A DNA stretch of 28,747 bases from CAYFFZ01 sp049976505 (GCA_049976505.1 JBMFIC010000015.1:1-28747), one strand, 5' to 3'; counted from the stretch's first letter, positions 14,689 to 23,134 are shown. Translations and numbers: made by a program. Notes: generated by a model from the sequence alone, not told the origin.

Positions 14689-16092
14689 ATGGCGGATATA
14701 CCCGTTTTTGAGCCAGCAACCGGCGAGATAATCGGATACGTTCCGGACATGGGAAGGGACGAGGTGCTTGCGGCAGTGGAGCGGGCATACTCGGCCCAGG
14801 AGGCTCTTCAGTCTATACCCGCCTACGAAAGGGGGAGGATGTTGAGGAGGGTTGCAGACATCATAAGGCAGAGAAAGGAGGAGCTGGCGAGGCTTCTCGC
14901 AAGGGAGATAGGCAGACCTATTAAGAGCGCAAGGCTCATCATGGAGAGGGTGGCATCCATTTATGAGCTAGCAGCCCAGGAGATTCCGAACGTCCTCACC
15001 GCGGACTTCGTCCAGCTCGATTCATTTACATATCCAGCAGGAAACGAGAAGAGGATAGCGTTCGTCAAGAGGGAGCCCATCGGGGTTGTTGCGGCGATAA
15101 CCCCGTTCAACTTCCCTCCCGATTCCATGGCCCACAAGGTTGCCCCGGCACTTGCCGTGGGAGACACGGTTGTTCTGAAGCCCAGCAGGGAGGCGCCTCT
15201 GACCGTGATTGAGATCTCAAAGATCATACACGAGGCTGGATTTCCTGAGGGAAGCGTGGAGGTTGTGACTGGCAACTCGTCAATGATCGGGGAGCTGTTC
15301 ATTTCTAGCCCGAGGATATCGCTCATATCCTTCACCGGCTCGTCAGCTGTAGGCCTTGATATCGCTTCAAGGGCAATAAGAGAGGGAAAGAGGGTGATAA
15401 TGGAGCTTGGAGGAAGCGACGCGATGATCGTGCTCGAGGACGCCGACCTGGACAGGGCTGTTCAGGCTGCCACGGTGGGAAGGTTCGACTATGCGGGACA
15501 GTTCTGTAACGCCACCAAGAGGCTGCTCGTAAGAGCGGAGATCTACGATGAGTTCATGAAAAGGCTCATCGAGAGCGTTTCAAAGCTGAAGGTAGGAGAC
15601 CCACTGGATGAGAGCACCGACGTGGGACCCCTAATCAGCGCTGAAGCTGTCTCAAGAATGAAATCATTCGTGGACGACGCGATCTCAAGAGGAGGAAGGA
15701 TCATCTATTCACATCGCGAAATTCCTGAACGCGGATTCTATTACCCCCCAACAATCCTTGAAGCGCCTCCAGAAGCGAGGGTCTGGAAGGAGGAGGTCTT
15801 CGGACCCGTTCTGCCTGTAAGGAAGGTATCAAGCGATGATGAGGCGGTAATGATAGCTAACGATACCGAATACGGCCTCGACGCCTCTGTATTCTCCAGG
15901 GACTTCAGCAGGGCCTACAGGCTTGCCTCCAGAATAAAGGCAGGGAGCGTTATAATAAACGACACGACGAGGGTGAGGTTCGACGATCTTCCCTTCGGAG
16001 GCGTGAAGAAGAGCGGAATCGGAAGGGAAGGTGTTAAGCACACGATGATGGAGATGACGGAGATCAAGATCATAGCGTACAACCTTGGATGA
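14689..16092 (+). CDS. NAD(P)-dependent aldehyde dehydrogenase, GAPN/glyceraldehyde dehydrogenase-like
   Basis: 467 residues, normal for the ALDH superfamily. Catalytic residues are all visible: N141 in TPFNFPPD, K164 in VVLKPSREAP, coenzyme loop SFTGSSAVG (214-222), general base E239 in MELGGSDAM, nucleophile C273 in YAGQFCNATKR. The ELGG-SDA and AGQFCNATKR blocks resemble archaeal non-phosphorylating glyceraldehyde-3-phosphate dehydrogenases and glyceraldehyde dehydrogenases, so a role in glycolysis or an Entner-Doudoroff-type route is likely, but lactaldehyde or semialdehyde substrates cannot be excluded. It has its own TATA box and appears monocistronic. Its stop codon lies only 5 bp from the 3' end of the convergent tRNA-Leu gene. 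Confidence 0.88.
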   Translation: MADIPVFEPATGEIIGYVPDMGRDEVLAAVERAYSAQEALQSIPAYERGRMLRRVADIIRQRKEELARLLAREIGRPIKSARLIMERVASIYELAAQEIPNVLTADFVQLDSFTYPAGNEKRIAFVKREPIGVVAAITPFNFPPDSMAHKVAPALAVGDTVVLKPSREAPLTVIEISKIIHEAGFPEGSVEVVTGNSSMIGELFISSPRISLISFTGSSAVGLDIASRAIREGKRVIMELGGSDAMIVLEDADLDRAVQAATVGRFDYAGQFCNATKRLLVRAEIYDEFMKRLIESVSKLKVGDPLDESTDVGPLISAEAVSRMKSFVDDAISRGGRIIYSHREIPERGFYYPPTILEAPPEARVWKEEVFGPVLPVRKVSSDDEAVMIANDTEYGLDASVFSRDFSRAYRLASRIKAGSVIINDTTRVRFDDLPFGGVKKSGIGREGVKHTMMEMTEIKIIAYNLG

Positions 16093-16096
16093 TGAA

Positions 16097-16181
16097 TGCG
16101 GGGGGTGGGATTTGAACCCACGTAGGCCTACGCCAGCGGATCTTAAGTCCGCCCCCATTGACCGGGCTAGGGGACCCCCGC
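16097..16181 (-). tRNA. tRNA-Leu (anticodon TAA)
   Basis: 85-nt type II tRNA on the minus strand: acceptor GCGGGGG/CCCCCGC, anticodon stem GCGGA/TCCGC with loop CTTAAGA (TAA at 16145-16143), a long variable arm, T-arm GTGGG-TTCAAAT-CCCAC, discriminator A. No intron, no encoded CCA. Its 3' end abuts the aldehyde dehydrogenase stop codon, so its terminator must lie inside that gene's antisense strand. Confidence 0.95.
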
Positions 16182-16205
16182 TTCGTTTAAAAAATTCGTG
16201 CATTG

Positions 16206-16215
16206 AATTTTTAAG
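16206..16215 (-). promoter_or_regulatory. TATA-like box for tRNA-Leu
   Basis: CTTAAAAATT on the minus strand about 29 nt upstream of the tRNA 5' end. Confidence 0.4.
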
Positions 16216-16227
16216 CTTTCCGCGCCT

Positions 16228-17733
16228 TCAGTACTCGCTGTCCTGCAGGTACTTTACTTCCACGTAATCCAGCAGGTCCTCAGGGGAGTAGGTCTTTCCG
16301 AAGGATCGAATAAGGAGGTCCTTCGGAGCCAGAGCCGAGCCGTAGACGTGAACGTTGTCCTTCATGAAGCCCTTGATCTCGTCAAACCTCTTCTCCCTTA
16401 TCATTTCCGAGATCCTCCTCGATGATGACAGCTTCTTCATCATCATGGATGCCACAATGTTTCCGAGCGTGTACGTCGGGAAGTACCCGAAGGTTCCGTG
16501 AGACCAGTGAACGTCCTGCAGGGGCCCCTCCGATGGATCCTTTGGTCTAACGCCTAGCAGGTTCTCCATGAGCTCATTCCACTCCTCCTGAACGTCCTCG
16601 ACCTTCATCTCTCCATTTATCAGCCTCTCCTCTATCTCGAACCTGAGCGCTATGTGCATGTTGTAGGTGACTTCATCCGCCTCAGTCCTGATGAGGCTTG
16701 GCCTTACAGAAGCAAAGTACCTGTAGATCTCATCCGCTGGATAGCTTCTGGTAAATTCCAGGTGCTTATCGACTATTGGCTTTACAACCTCGGTGAAGGC
16801 CCTCGTCCTGGAAACGACGTTCTCCCAGAACCTGCTCTGTCCCTCATGTATTCCCAGGCTGACCCCGGAGCCTATCGGCGTCATGTCGAGCTCGGGATCA
16901 ATCTGCAGCTCGTAGGTCGCATGGCCGAACTCATGAAGAACGCTGAAAAGCGATCTCTTGAAGTCGTACCCCTCATATCTTGTGGTTATCCTTACGTCGT
17001 TGGAGCCCATGTTTATGGTAAAAGGATGCGGGCTGACGTCAAGCCTCATTCTGTCGTCCGGAAAGCCTATGAGCCTAAGAACCTCCTGGTTTACCGCCTC
17101 CATCTTGACCCTCTCGTAATTTATCCTCTCAAGCTCGTGCTCCCCGTAGAACTTAGAGCCGTTCCTCATCCTCTCGAGCTTGCGCCTTAGCTCCGGCTTG
17201 AGGACGTCAAAAACGCCCTTGACGTCCCTGGTCCTAAGCCCCTCCTCATACATGTCGAGCAGGGCGTCATACGGCTCCTCCTCATATCCAAGCCTGTTAG
17301 CTATCTCCACGTTTATCTCCACAAGCCTCTTCAGATAAGGCAGGAACGGCTCCATCTTCCTCTCCTCCTTTGATCTTCTCCAGACCTGGAACGCCTCTGA
17401 GGAGGTCTTCTGAAGATCGTACAGCAGCTCGGGCGGGATCTTCTTCATTCTTGTTATCTCTCTGTCGAGAACCCTTACAACCCCCCTCTCCCACAGGTTA
17501 AGGTCCTTCTCATTCTTTGCCTTTTCAACAAGGGAAACGAACTCATCCCTCAGTATGAGCTCCCTGTACAGAACGCTTAGCTCAGCCAGGGCAACCGACC
17601 TCTCCGAAACTCCCTGTGACGGCATGTATGTCTCCTGATCCCAGCTCATCAGGCTTGTGGCGTGGTTTAACGCCCATATTCTTCTGTATCTTTCAATTAT
17701 TGTCCTTATGATCTCCCTCTCGAACTTGCTCAT
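16228..17733 (-). CDS. Metallocarboxypeptidase of the CpTaq family (peptidase M32)
   Basis: 501 residues, the usual length for M32. Diagnostic blocks are all found: N-terminal MSWDQETYMP (29-38), zinc motif HEFGH (267-271), GIHEGQSRFWENV (294-306) bearing the third zinc ligand E297, and IRTEADEVTYNMHIALRFEI (about 351-370). It is a cytoplasmic zinc (or cobalt) enzyme removing C-terminal residues from peptides, thermostable in known archaeal members, and used in peptide turnover. It appears monocistronic; a TATA-like box at 17754-17763 sits about 26 nt before the ATG. The next gene upstream ends 36 nt away in the same direction but this box suggests separate transcription. Confidence 0.95.
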   Translation of the reverse strand: MSKFEREIIRTIIERYRRIWALNHATSLMSWDQETYMPSQGVSERSVALAELSVLYRELILRDEFVSLVEKAKNEKDLNLWERGVVRVLDREITRMKKIPPELLYDLQKTSSEAFQVWRRSKEERKMEPFLPYLKRLVEINVEIANRLGYEEEPYDALLDMYEEGLRTRDVKGVFDVLKPELRRKLERMRNGSKFYGEHELERINYERVKMEAVNQEVLRLIGFPDDRMRLDVSPHPFTINMGSNDVRITTRYEGYDFKRSLFSVLHEFGHATYELQIDPELDMTPIGSGVSLGIHEGQSRFWENVVSRTRAFTEVVKPIVDKHLEFTRSYPADEIYRYFASVRPSLIRTEADEVTYNMHIALRFEIEERLINGEMKVEDVQEEWNELMENLLGVRPKDPSEGPLQDVHWSHGTFGYFPTYTLGNIVASMMMKKLSSSRRISEMIREKRFDEIKGFMKDNVHVYGSALAPKDLLIRSFGKTYSPEDLLDYVEVKYLQDSEY

Positions 17734-17753
17734 ACAAAAAATTTGTCGAGCAC

Positions 17754-17763
17754 CTTATTAAAC
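17754..17763 (-). promoter_or_regulatory. TATA-like box for the CpTaq gene
   Basis: GTTTAATAAG on the minus strand, about 26 nt before ATG 17733. Confidence 0.45.
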
Positions 17764-17768
17764 CTAGC

Positions 17769-18230
17769 TCATTCCAGCCAGTAGTATATATCGATGCTTG
17801 ATATCTTCCTGGCGAACGCCTCCTCGTATGCTGCCTCGTAGAGGTCCGCGACCTCGTTAACGCTCTGGAAGACCTTCTCGGCGCTCCCCTCTACAGCCTC
17901 GCTGTAGTATGTGACCTGCACAAGGCCATCCCTGTACTTGAGGAGCTTTCCCCTGACGCTCACGTTTGACTGCATTATGGGCTTTCCAGCCTTTATGTCA
18001 GCCTCAAGGTCAAACACGTAGACCCTCTTCTCCCCTCCCTCCAGCTCCACGAAGACGATAGCTTGAACGCTTCCTGCGATCGAGAAGACCTTCCTGAGTA
18101 TGTCCCTGTACTTGATTCCAGGTCTAGGCTCAGGAAGCCTCGCAAGCCCCACTATGTCCTGCCTCCTGAGCGTGTCCTTAAGCTCCTGAAGCAACCTGTC
18201 AGCTGATTCGCCAGATCTTACAACCTGCAT
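17769..18230 (-). CDS. Uncharacterised 153-residue cytoplasmic protein
   Basis: I do not recognise a family. The protein has no membrane segment or cysteine. It begins with a helical part (about 8-25), then a proline-rich link LARLPEPRPGIKYRD (28-42), strands AIVFVELEGGEKRVYVFDLE (58-77) and SNVSVRGKLLKYRDGLVQVT (88-107), and ends in long acidic helices (about 115-145). Codon usage and GC equal those of its neighbours, so it is a resident gene. It is divergent from the aminotransferase and shares its upstream region, which contains a palindrome (18307-18321); a role as regulator of that gene is conceivable but no HTH is visible. Confidence 0.68.
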   Translation of the reverse strand: MQVVRSGESADRLLQELKDTLRRQDIVGLARLPEPRPGIKYRDILRKVFSIAGSVQAIVFVELEGGEKRVYVFDLEADIKAGKPIMQSNVSVRGKLLKYRDGLVQVTYYSEAVEGSAEKVFQSVNEVADLYEAAYEEAFARKISSIDIYYWLE

Positions 18231-18251
18231 GTGATTAACTTGTACCTATGG

Positions 18252-18259
18252 CTTATAAC
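18252..18259 (-). promoter_or_regulatory. TATA-like box for the 153-residue unknown protein
   Basis: GTTATAAG on the minus strand, centred about 26 nt before ATG 18230. Confidence 0.45.
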
Positions 18260-18306
18260 GGTTTTTGTATCCGCTAAGACGTTAGTCAATTGACGCATTT
18301 TTATTG

Positions 18307-18321
18307 CTTCGAAATTCGAAG
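18307..18321. promoter_or_regulatory. Palindromic candidate operator upstream of the aminotransferase operon
   Basis: CTTCGAA-A-TTCGAAG is a perfect 7-bp inverted repeat around one central base and touches the TATA-like TATAAACATATG at 18322-18333. A further CTTCGAAA half-site lies at 18370-18377. Position and symmetry suit a dimeric repressor or activator site. No regulator is identified in the window. Confidence 0.45.
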
Positions 18322-18333
18322 TATAAACATATG
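18322..18333 (+). promoter_or_regulatory. TATA-like box of the aminotransferase-COG2403 operon
   Basis: TATAAACATATG. Initiation near 18350 would give either a leaderless start at TTG 18356 or a roughly 60-nt leader before ATG 18410. Confidence 0.45.
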
Positions 18334-18409
18334 TTTTTAACGAAAATAGGCAAATTTGACCATTTTAAGCTTCGAAAATCTTATCTTTCAAGGCCTCCAA
18401 TTATCAAGT

Positions 18410-19744
18410 ATGCAGGGGATTGAGGACGTAAGGAAAGGGCCTCCAGGAGAGAGAGCGCAGAGAATAGTTCAGGAAACTCAGAGGCTTCTTTCGCCGTCCA
18501 TACAGAGGTTCTACCCCTTCGTGATCAGGAGAGGAAAGGGGGCGATGCTCGAGGACGTCGATGGAAACAGGTACATTGACATGAACGCAGGAATTGCAGT
18601 GCTTGCGCTGGGCACAGCACCAGATCCCGTGATAAGGGCAATTGAGAGGCAGATAAGAAAGTTCATTCACTATTCCTACACCGATTTCTACTACGAGAAC
18701 ATAGTTAAGCTTGCCAGAAAGCTCATCCAGATAACCCCTGGCAGGTTTGAAAAGAGGGTTTACTTCGGGAACTCAGGGGCCGAGGTCGTTGAGGCCGCGA
18801 TAAAGCTCACAAGGTACCACACGAGAAGGCCAAGGTTCCTTGCGTACATCGGGGCCTTTCATGGGAGGACCATGGGAGCACTGAGCCTCACGGCAAGCAA
18901 GCCTGCCCAGGTCAGGGGCTTCTCTCCCCTCATCTCCGGAGTTGAGCACGTTCCGTATCCATACTGTTACCGGTGTCCATTCAAGCTCACGTATCCTGAG
19001 TGCGGCCTGTACTGCGTCGACTACATAAAGGAGAACCTGTTCCAGAAGTACGTGCCTCCCGACGAGGTCGCCGCGGCCTTTATTGAGCCTATCCAGGGAG
19101 AGGGCGGCTACGTCGTTCCTCCTGAAGACTACTTCAGGAAGTTCTTCAGGCTCATGAGGGAAAACGGCATACTGGTTGTTGATGATGAGGTGCAGGCGGG
19201 CATGGGCAGAACTGGAAAGTGGTTTGCTATAGAGCACTTTGGGGTTGAGCCTGACGTGGTTCTCGTTGCAAAGGCAATAGCCTCGGGCCTTCCCCTTTCG
19301 GCCCTCATCTCGAAGGCGGAGCTCATGGACTGGCCTCCTGGCAGTCACGCAACAACATTTGGGGGAAACCCGGTCGCCGTGGAGGCAGCCCTCGCGACGA
19401 TAAGAACGATCGAAAAGATGAAGCTCATGAGGAACGCGGAGAGGGTAGGAGCGGCAATGATGAAGAGGCTGAACGAAATGAAGGAGAAGTACGAGATCGT
19501 TGGAGACGTCAGGGGCAAGGGCCTGATGATAGGGGCCGAGATCGTGAAGGACAAGAGGAGCAGGGAGCCAAACCCGGATGGGGCCAGAAGAATAGTCGAG
19601 TACAGCTGGAGGCACGGCGTACTTCTGATAACTGCAGGCGTGAGCACGCTGAGGTTCTCCCCGCCCCTGGTGATCACCGAGAGGCTGGCCATGAGGGCCC
19701 TTGACGTGGTTGAGGAGGGAATAAAGGAGGCCATGAAGGCATGA
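18410..19744 (+). CDS. Class III PLP aminotransferase (4-aminobutyrate/ornithine-type, archaeal)
   Basis: 444 residues from ATG 18410. The alternative TTG at 18356 would add 18 residues written in AT-rich codons (TTA, CTT) rare in the rest of the gene, so I prefer the ATG; the TATA spacing, however, would fit the TTG. Fold type I motifs: PPGERAQRIVQET at the start, EDVDGNRYIDMNAGIAV, GNSGAEVVEAAIK, VVDDEVQAGMGRTGKWF (PLP-binding Asp), and the Schiff-base Lys in LVAKAIASGLPLSA (K288). The cysteine-rich YPYCYRCPFKLTYPECGLYC is characteristic of archaeal GABA-aminotransferase-like enzymes, some of which are amino-acid racemases. It is translationally coupled (ATGA) to the COG2403 gene. It transfers or racemises an omega- or alpha-amino acid; the substrate is open. 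Confidence 0.9.
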   Translation: MQGIEDVRKGPPGERAQRIVQETQRLLSPSIQRFYPFVIRRGKGAMLEDVDGNRYIDMNAGIAVLALGTAPDPVIRAIERQIRKFIHYSYTDFYYENIVKLARKLIQITPGRFEKRVYFGNSGAEVVEAAIKLTRYHTRRPRFLAYIGAFHGRTMGALSLTASKPAQVRGFSPLISGVEHVPYPYCYRCPFKLTYPECGLYCVDYIKENLFQKYVPPDEVAAAFIEPIQGEGGYVVPPEDYFRKFFRLMRENGILVVDDEVQAGMGRTGKWFAIEHFGVEPDVVLVAKAIASGLPLSALISKAELMDWPPGSHATTFGGNPVAVEAALATIRTIEKMKLMRNAERVGAAMMKRLNEMKEKYEIVGDVRGKGLMIGAEIVKDKRSREPNPDGARRIVEYSWRHGVLLITAGVSTLRFSPPLVITERLAMRALDVVEEGIKEAMKA

Positions 19745-21069
19745 GAAGGGCAGTAATACTTGGCGCTGCTGGCAGGGACTTTCACAACTTCAACGTGTAC
19801 TTCAGGAACAGGGATGACGTGGAGGTTGTGGCCTTCACCGCCACCCAGATACCATTCATAGAAAGCAGGAGGTACCCCGCTTCTCTTGCTGGGGCAAGAT
19901 ACCCACAGGGGATACCGATTTATCCTGAGAGCATGCTCCCGGAGCTGATAGAGAAATATGGGGTCACGGACGTGTACTTCTCCTACAGTGATGTTGAGTT
20001 CGATACCGTGATGAGGCTGGCTTCAATTTCGATCGCAAAGGGAGCATCCTTCCACCTTCTCGGCCCCTTTGACACCATGCTAGACTCGAAAAGACCTGTC
20101 ATAGCGGTAGCTGGGGGAAGGACGGGAGTAGGAAAGAGCACGATCTCCAGGTTTGTCTACAGAGCACTCACTGGTTCCGGGTACAGGGTTGCAGTTGTCA
20201 GGCATCCGATGCCCTATGGAGATCTTGAGAGGCAGGCGGTTCAGATATTCAGAAGCCTCGATGACCTCAAGGACGTTACGATTGAGGAGGCGGAGGAGTA
20301 CGAGCCTCACATCAGAAACGGGGCAACAGTTTACGCCGGAGTTGACTACGGCAGGATCCTGGAGCTTGCCGAGAGGGACGCGGACTTGATACTCTGGGAT
20401 GGAGGAAACAACGACTTCCCATTCTACAGGCCTGATTTCATGATAACAGTCGTGGATCCCACGAGGGAGAACAGCGTATCAGGTTCCTATCCCGGAGAGG
20501 CCTGCGTTAGGATGGCCGACGCCGTGGTCATAAACAAGGCAAACCTTGTAGATGAGAGAAGGCTTGACAGCTTCAAAAGGAGGGTCAGGGAGGTAAATCA
20601 GAGGGCTGAAATCTTCATAACAGACTCCGTTCCAGTTCTTGAAGGAGGGGTTGATATAAAGGGCAAGAAGGTTCTGGCCGTTGAGGATGGGCCAACGATA
20701 ACTCATGGCGGGCTCAGCGAGGGGGTTGCCGCAAGGGTGGCTCTTGAGCACGGCGCGGAGCTTATTGACCCGCGGCCCTATGCAGTGGGCTCGATTGCAG
20801 ATGTCTACAGGAAGTACCCTCACATGGGAAAGGTCCTGCCAGCGCTGGGCTACAGCAGGTTCCAGCTGAAGGAGCTGGAGGAGACGATAAACCTGACGCC
20901 TGCCGACGCGGTCGTCCTTGGAACCCCTGCCAACCTGACGCTCTTCATCAAAATAGAAAGGCCCGTTGTCTTTGTGAGATATGAGGCAAGAGAAAGAGAG
21001 GGAAAGCTCGAGGAGGCAGTTCTCAGGGCGGCTGAGGATGCCATTGAGAGGAAAGGGAAGGGCTTCTAA
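19741..21069 (+). CDS. COG2403 P-loop enzyme, cyclic 2,3-diphosphoglycerate synthetase-like
   Basis: 442 residues, close to the length of the Methanothermus cyclic 2,3-diphosphoglycerate synthetase. The N-terminus is a Rossmann-like segment (RRAVILGAAGRDFHNFNVYF), followed by the P-loop AVAGGRTGVGKSTISRFVY (Walker A 125-133), LILWDGGNNDFPFY as a Walker B-like strand, and DAVVINKANLVD as a G4-like NK motif. The family includes the enzyme closing 2,3-bisphosphoglycerate to a cyclic diphosphate at the expense of ATP, a thermoprotectant, but many archaeal members have no tested function. The ATG overlaps the aminotransferase stop (ATGA), an association not explained by the diphosphoglycerate role, so the real substrate may be an amino-acid derivative. 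Confidence 0.82.
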   Translation: MRRAVILGAAGRDFHNFNVYFRNRDDVEVVAFTATQIPFIESRRYPASLAGARYPQGIPIYPESMLPELIEKYGVTDVYFSYSDVEFDTVMRLASISIAKGASFHLLGPFDTMLDSKRPVIAVAGGRTGVGKSTISRFVYRALTGSGYRVAVVRHPMPYGDLERQAVQIFRSLDDLKDVTIEEAEEYEPHIRNGATVYAGVDYGRILELAERDADLILWDGGNNDFPFYRPDFMITVVDPTRENSVSGSYPGEACVRMADAVVINKANLVDERRLDSFKRRVREVNQRAEIFITDSVPVLEGGVDIKGKKVLAVEDGPTITHGGLSEGVAARVALEHGAELIDPRPYAVGSIADVYRKYPHMGKVLPALGYSRFQLKELEETINLTPADAVVLGTPANLTLFIKIERPVVFVRYEAREREGKLEEAVLRAAEDAIERKGKGF

Positions 21070-21107
21070 ACTTCAGAAACAGCTCCAACTGGCTCTGCGC
21101 TTAAAAG

Positions 21108-21116
21108 CATAAATAC
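21108..21116 (+). promoter_or_regulatory. TATA-like box for the M20 gene
   Basis: GCATAAATA centred about 27 nt before ATG 21139, indicating its own leaderless transcript besides possible read-through from upstream. Confidence 0.45.
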
Positions 21117-21138
21117 GAAGCACCCAGAAGCTCTTCTG

Positions 21139-22293
21139 ATGAGCGAGGATAGGTTTCTGGAAAGGAAGTCGATTGAGATCCTCAGGTCCCTGATAAGAAT
21201 ACCAAGCGTAAACCCGCATAAGCCTGGCGGCCGGGGAGAAAAGGAGATCTCCGAGTTCATATACGATGAGCTGAGGTCGAACGGCATAAGGGTCGAGCTA
21301 CAGCAGGTCGAAAACGGAAGAAACAACGTAGTGGCTTTCATTGGAGGCAGAATGAATGGCCCCGTGCTGATCCTTAACGGGCACATGGACACCGTAGGAG
21401 TGGAGAACATGCAGATAGATCCATTCAGCGCCTACGAGGACGGCGAGGGAAGGATCTACGGCAGAGGGGCCTCCGACATGAAAGGTGGTTTGGCAGCAAT
21501 AATAGCTGCTGCAGAGAGTGTCGTCGATCAGGAGGACAGGATAAAAGGAAGGGTTATCATTTCTGCCGTCGTTGACGAGGAATATCTTGGAATGGGGACG
21601 GCCAAGTTCGCTGAGAAGTACAGAGGCGATGCCGCCGTGGTTGCCGAGCCAACCGAGCTGAAGATAGGGGTGGCACACAAGGGCATGGTGTGGTTCAGGG
21701 TAAGAACGAGGGGAAAAGCAGCTCATGGCTCAGTTCCCGAGCTTGGCGTGGACGCGATAAAAATGATGTGCAGCTTCATAAACGTCATGTACTCGTACAA
21801 GTTCAGCAGCTTCCATCCTCTTCTTGGATCCCCCAAGATACACACCTCAATGATAGAGGGTGGCAGTGAGTGGTCAAAGGTTCCCGACACGTGCGTGCTT
21901 TCCGCTGAAAGAAGGATCCTGCCAGGGGAATCGTGGGAAACGGTAAGAAGGGAGCTCGAGGAGATGGCCTCAATGGCCAGCTCAGGAGGGATACAGTTCA
22001 GCGGAGATTTCGAGCTGGTGCACGAGTTTCCTCCTCTTGAGATAGATAAATCTCATTACGTGGTCAGAAAGCTGAAGGAGGCAACGGAAACGGTCCTGGG
22101 AAGCTCCCAGGATCTGGTTGGGCTTCCTTACTGGACGGATGGTGCCACGCTCTCGAGACATGGGACCCCCTCGACAGTTTTTGGACCAGGCAGCATAAAC
22201 GTCGCCCATGCGCCAGTAGAATACGTTAGCTCAGAAGAAGTCGTTAAGGCGTCTCGCGTCTTAAGAAACCTTATTCTTTCATGGGGAACCTAA
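21139..22293 (+). CDS. M20 metallo-deacylase (ArgE/DapE family)
   Basis: 384 residues. Dinuclear-zinc motifs of M20 are intact: LILNGHMDTVG (H82, D84), GRGASDMKGG (D113, bridging), AVVDEEYLGMG (E147 catalytic base, E148), AEPTEL (E170), and C-terminal NVAHAPVEYV (H357). A dimerisation domain lies at about 180-300 (AHKGMVWFRVRTRGKAAHGS). Enzymes of this group hydrolyse N-acetyl- or N-succinyl-amino acids (acetylornithine, succinyl-diaminopimelate) or dipeptides. Placed after an aminotransferase, it suggests a protected-amino-acid route such as ornithine or lysine formation, although the partner acyltransferase and kinase are not here. Its 3' end overlaps the convergent transporter gene by 4 nt. 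Confidence 0.9.
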   Translation: MSEDRFLERKSIEILRSLIRIPSVNPHKPGGRGEKEISEFIYDELRSNGIRVELQQVENGRNNVVAFIGGRMNGPVLILNGHMDTVGVENMQIDPFSAYEDGEGRIYGRGASDMKGGLAAIIAAAESVVDQEDRIKGRVIISAVVDEEYLGMGTAKFAEKYRGDAAVVAEPTELKIGVAHKGMVWFRVRTRGKAAHGSVPELGVDAIKMMCSFINVMYSYKFSSFHPLLGSPKIHTSMIEGGSEWSKVPDTCVLSAERRILPGESWETVRRELEEMASMASSGGIQFSGDFELVHEFPPLEIDKSHYVVRKLKEATETVLGSSQDLVGLPYWTDGATLSRHGTPSTVFGPGSINVAHAPVEYVSSEEVVKASRVLRNLILSWGT

Positions 22294-23114
22294 ACTGTCA
22301 GCAGGAGTATCCCGATGCTTGCTATAAAAATTCCTACGACCTGAACAACGTTTATCCTGTCCCTGTAGACGAGCCGCCCAAGCAGCGTTACCAGGGCCGG
22401 TTCAGCAGCTACAACTGTGAAGCCGAGCGACATGCTCTTCATGCTCACTATGTAAAGGGCAGAGATCAGCCCAAGACCCAGCGCGGCCCCTGCAAGAAGT
22501 GCCAGGGCCGCGCTGGAATCTGGTTTCTTTAGCCCTCTGGAGGCCAGCCCGTATGCTGCAACCGTTGCGAGGCCTACCAGGCTTGCAACAAACGCAGGTG
22601 CGAGAACATCTCCCTGCGAAACGGCGTAGCTGAAGGCCACGAACTGCAGACCCCAGAACACGTTTCCAAGCATAGCCGGGAAGAGGCTCCAGTTGAACTT
22701 TACGTTTTTGAACGCCACGGCAAACGAGCCCGCAAAGGTCAGAAGGGCTCCTGACAGCTGCAGCACGCTCATCATCTCCTTCAGCACGACTGCTCCGAAT
22801 ATCACCGGCACAGCATAGGAGATTGCAACGAAGGCCATTGTGTCCGAAACCTGCTCGATTTCCAGGGATTTCAGCACAAGGAGAGTTCCGGCCCCCATAA
22901 ACGCCCCGGCCTCTACAGCGGAAAGAAATTTAAATGGCCCGAGAGGCTCGTCGGTCAATCTCAGAAGCAGGAAAACAGTAAGAGCTGAGGATAGCGAAGT
23001 TATAAGCGATGTCGTGAGAAAGCCAATTCTTTCAGAGGGCCTCTTAATGAGCATGTCGCCCGTGGTGTAAAGGAGCAGCGTCAGAATTCCCAGAGCGCTC
23101 CAGCTAATTTCCAT
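22290..23114 (-). CDS. EamA/DMT-family membrane exporter
   Basis: 274 residues with about ten hydrophobic helices in two similar halves, the hallmark of the drug/metabolite transporter superfamily. The first half holds SWSALGILTLLLYTTGDMLI and the helix AFVAISYAVPVIFGAVVLKE; the second has the matching AAEPALVTLLGRLVYRDRIN followed by VVGIFIASIGILLLT, the typical end of EamA proteins. It probably exports (or exchanges) a small metabolite; the substrate is not predictable. It is divergent from the LysE gene, with both promoters in an 81-nt gap. Confidence 0.87.
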   Translation of the reverse strand: MEISWSALGILTLLLYTTGDMLIKRPSERIGFLTTSLITSLSSALTVFLLLRLTDEPLGPFKFLSAVEAGAFMGAGTLLVLKSLEIEQVSDTMAFVAISYAVPVIFGAVVLKEMMSVLQLSGALLTFAGSFAVAFKNVKFNWSLFPAMLGNVFWGLQFVAFSYAVSQGDVLAPAFVASLVGLATVAAYGLASRGLKKPDSSAALALLAGAALGLGLISALYIVSMKSMSLGFTVVAAEPALVTLLGRLVYRDRINVVQVVGIFIASIGILLLTV

Positions 23115-23134
23115 CGATGGGGATTTCTCACGAT

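Noticed and set aside
18773..19615. Long reading frame (280 codons) on the minus strand
   Set aside because: Lies wholly antisense to the aminotransferase, has no recognisable domain, unusual composition (Leu/Arg/His rich) and no promoter; a shadow of the real gene.
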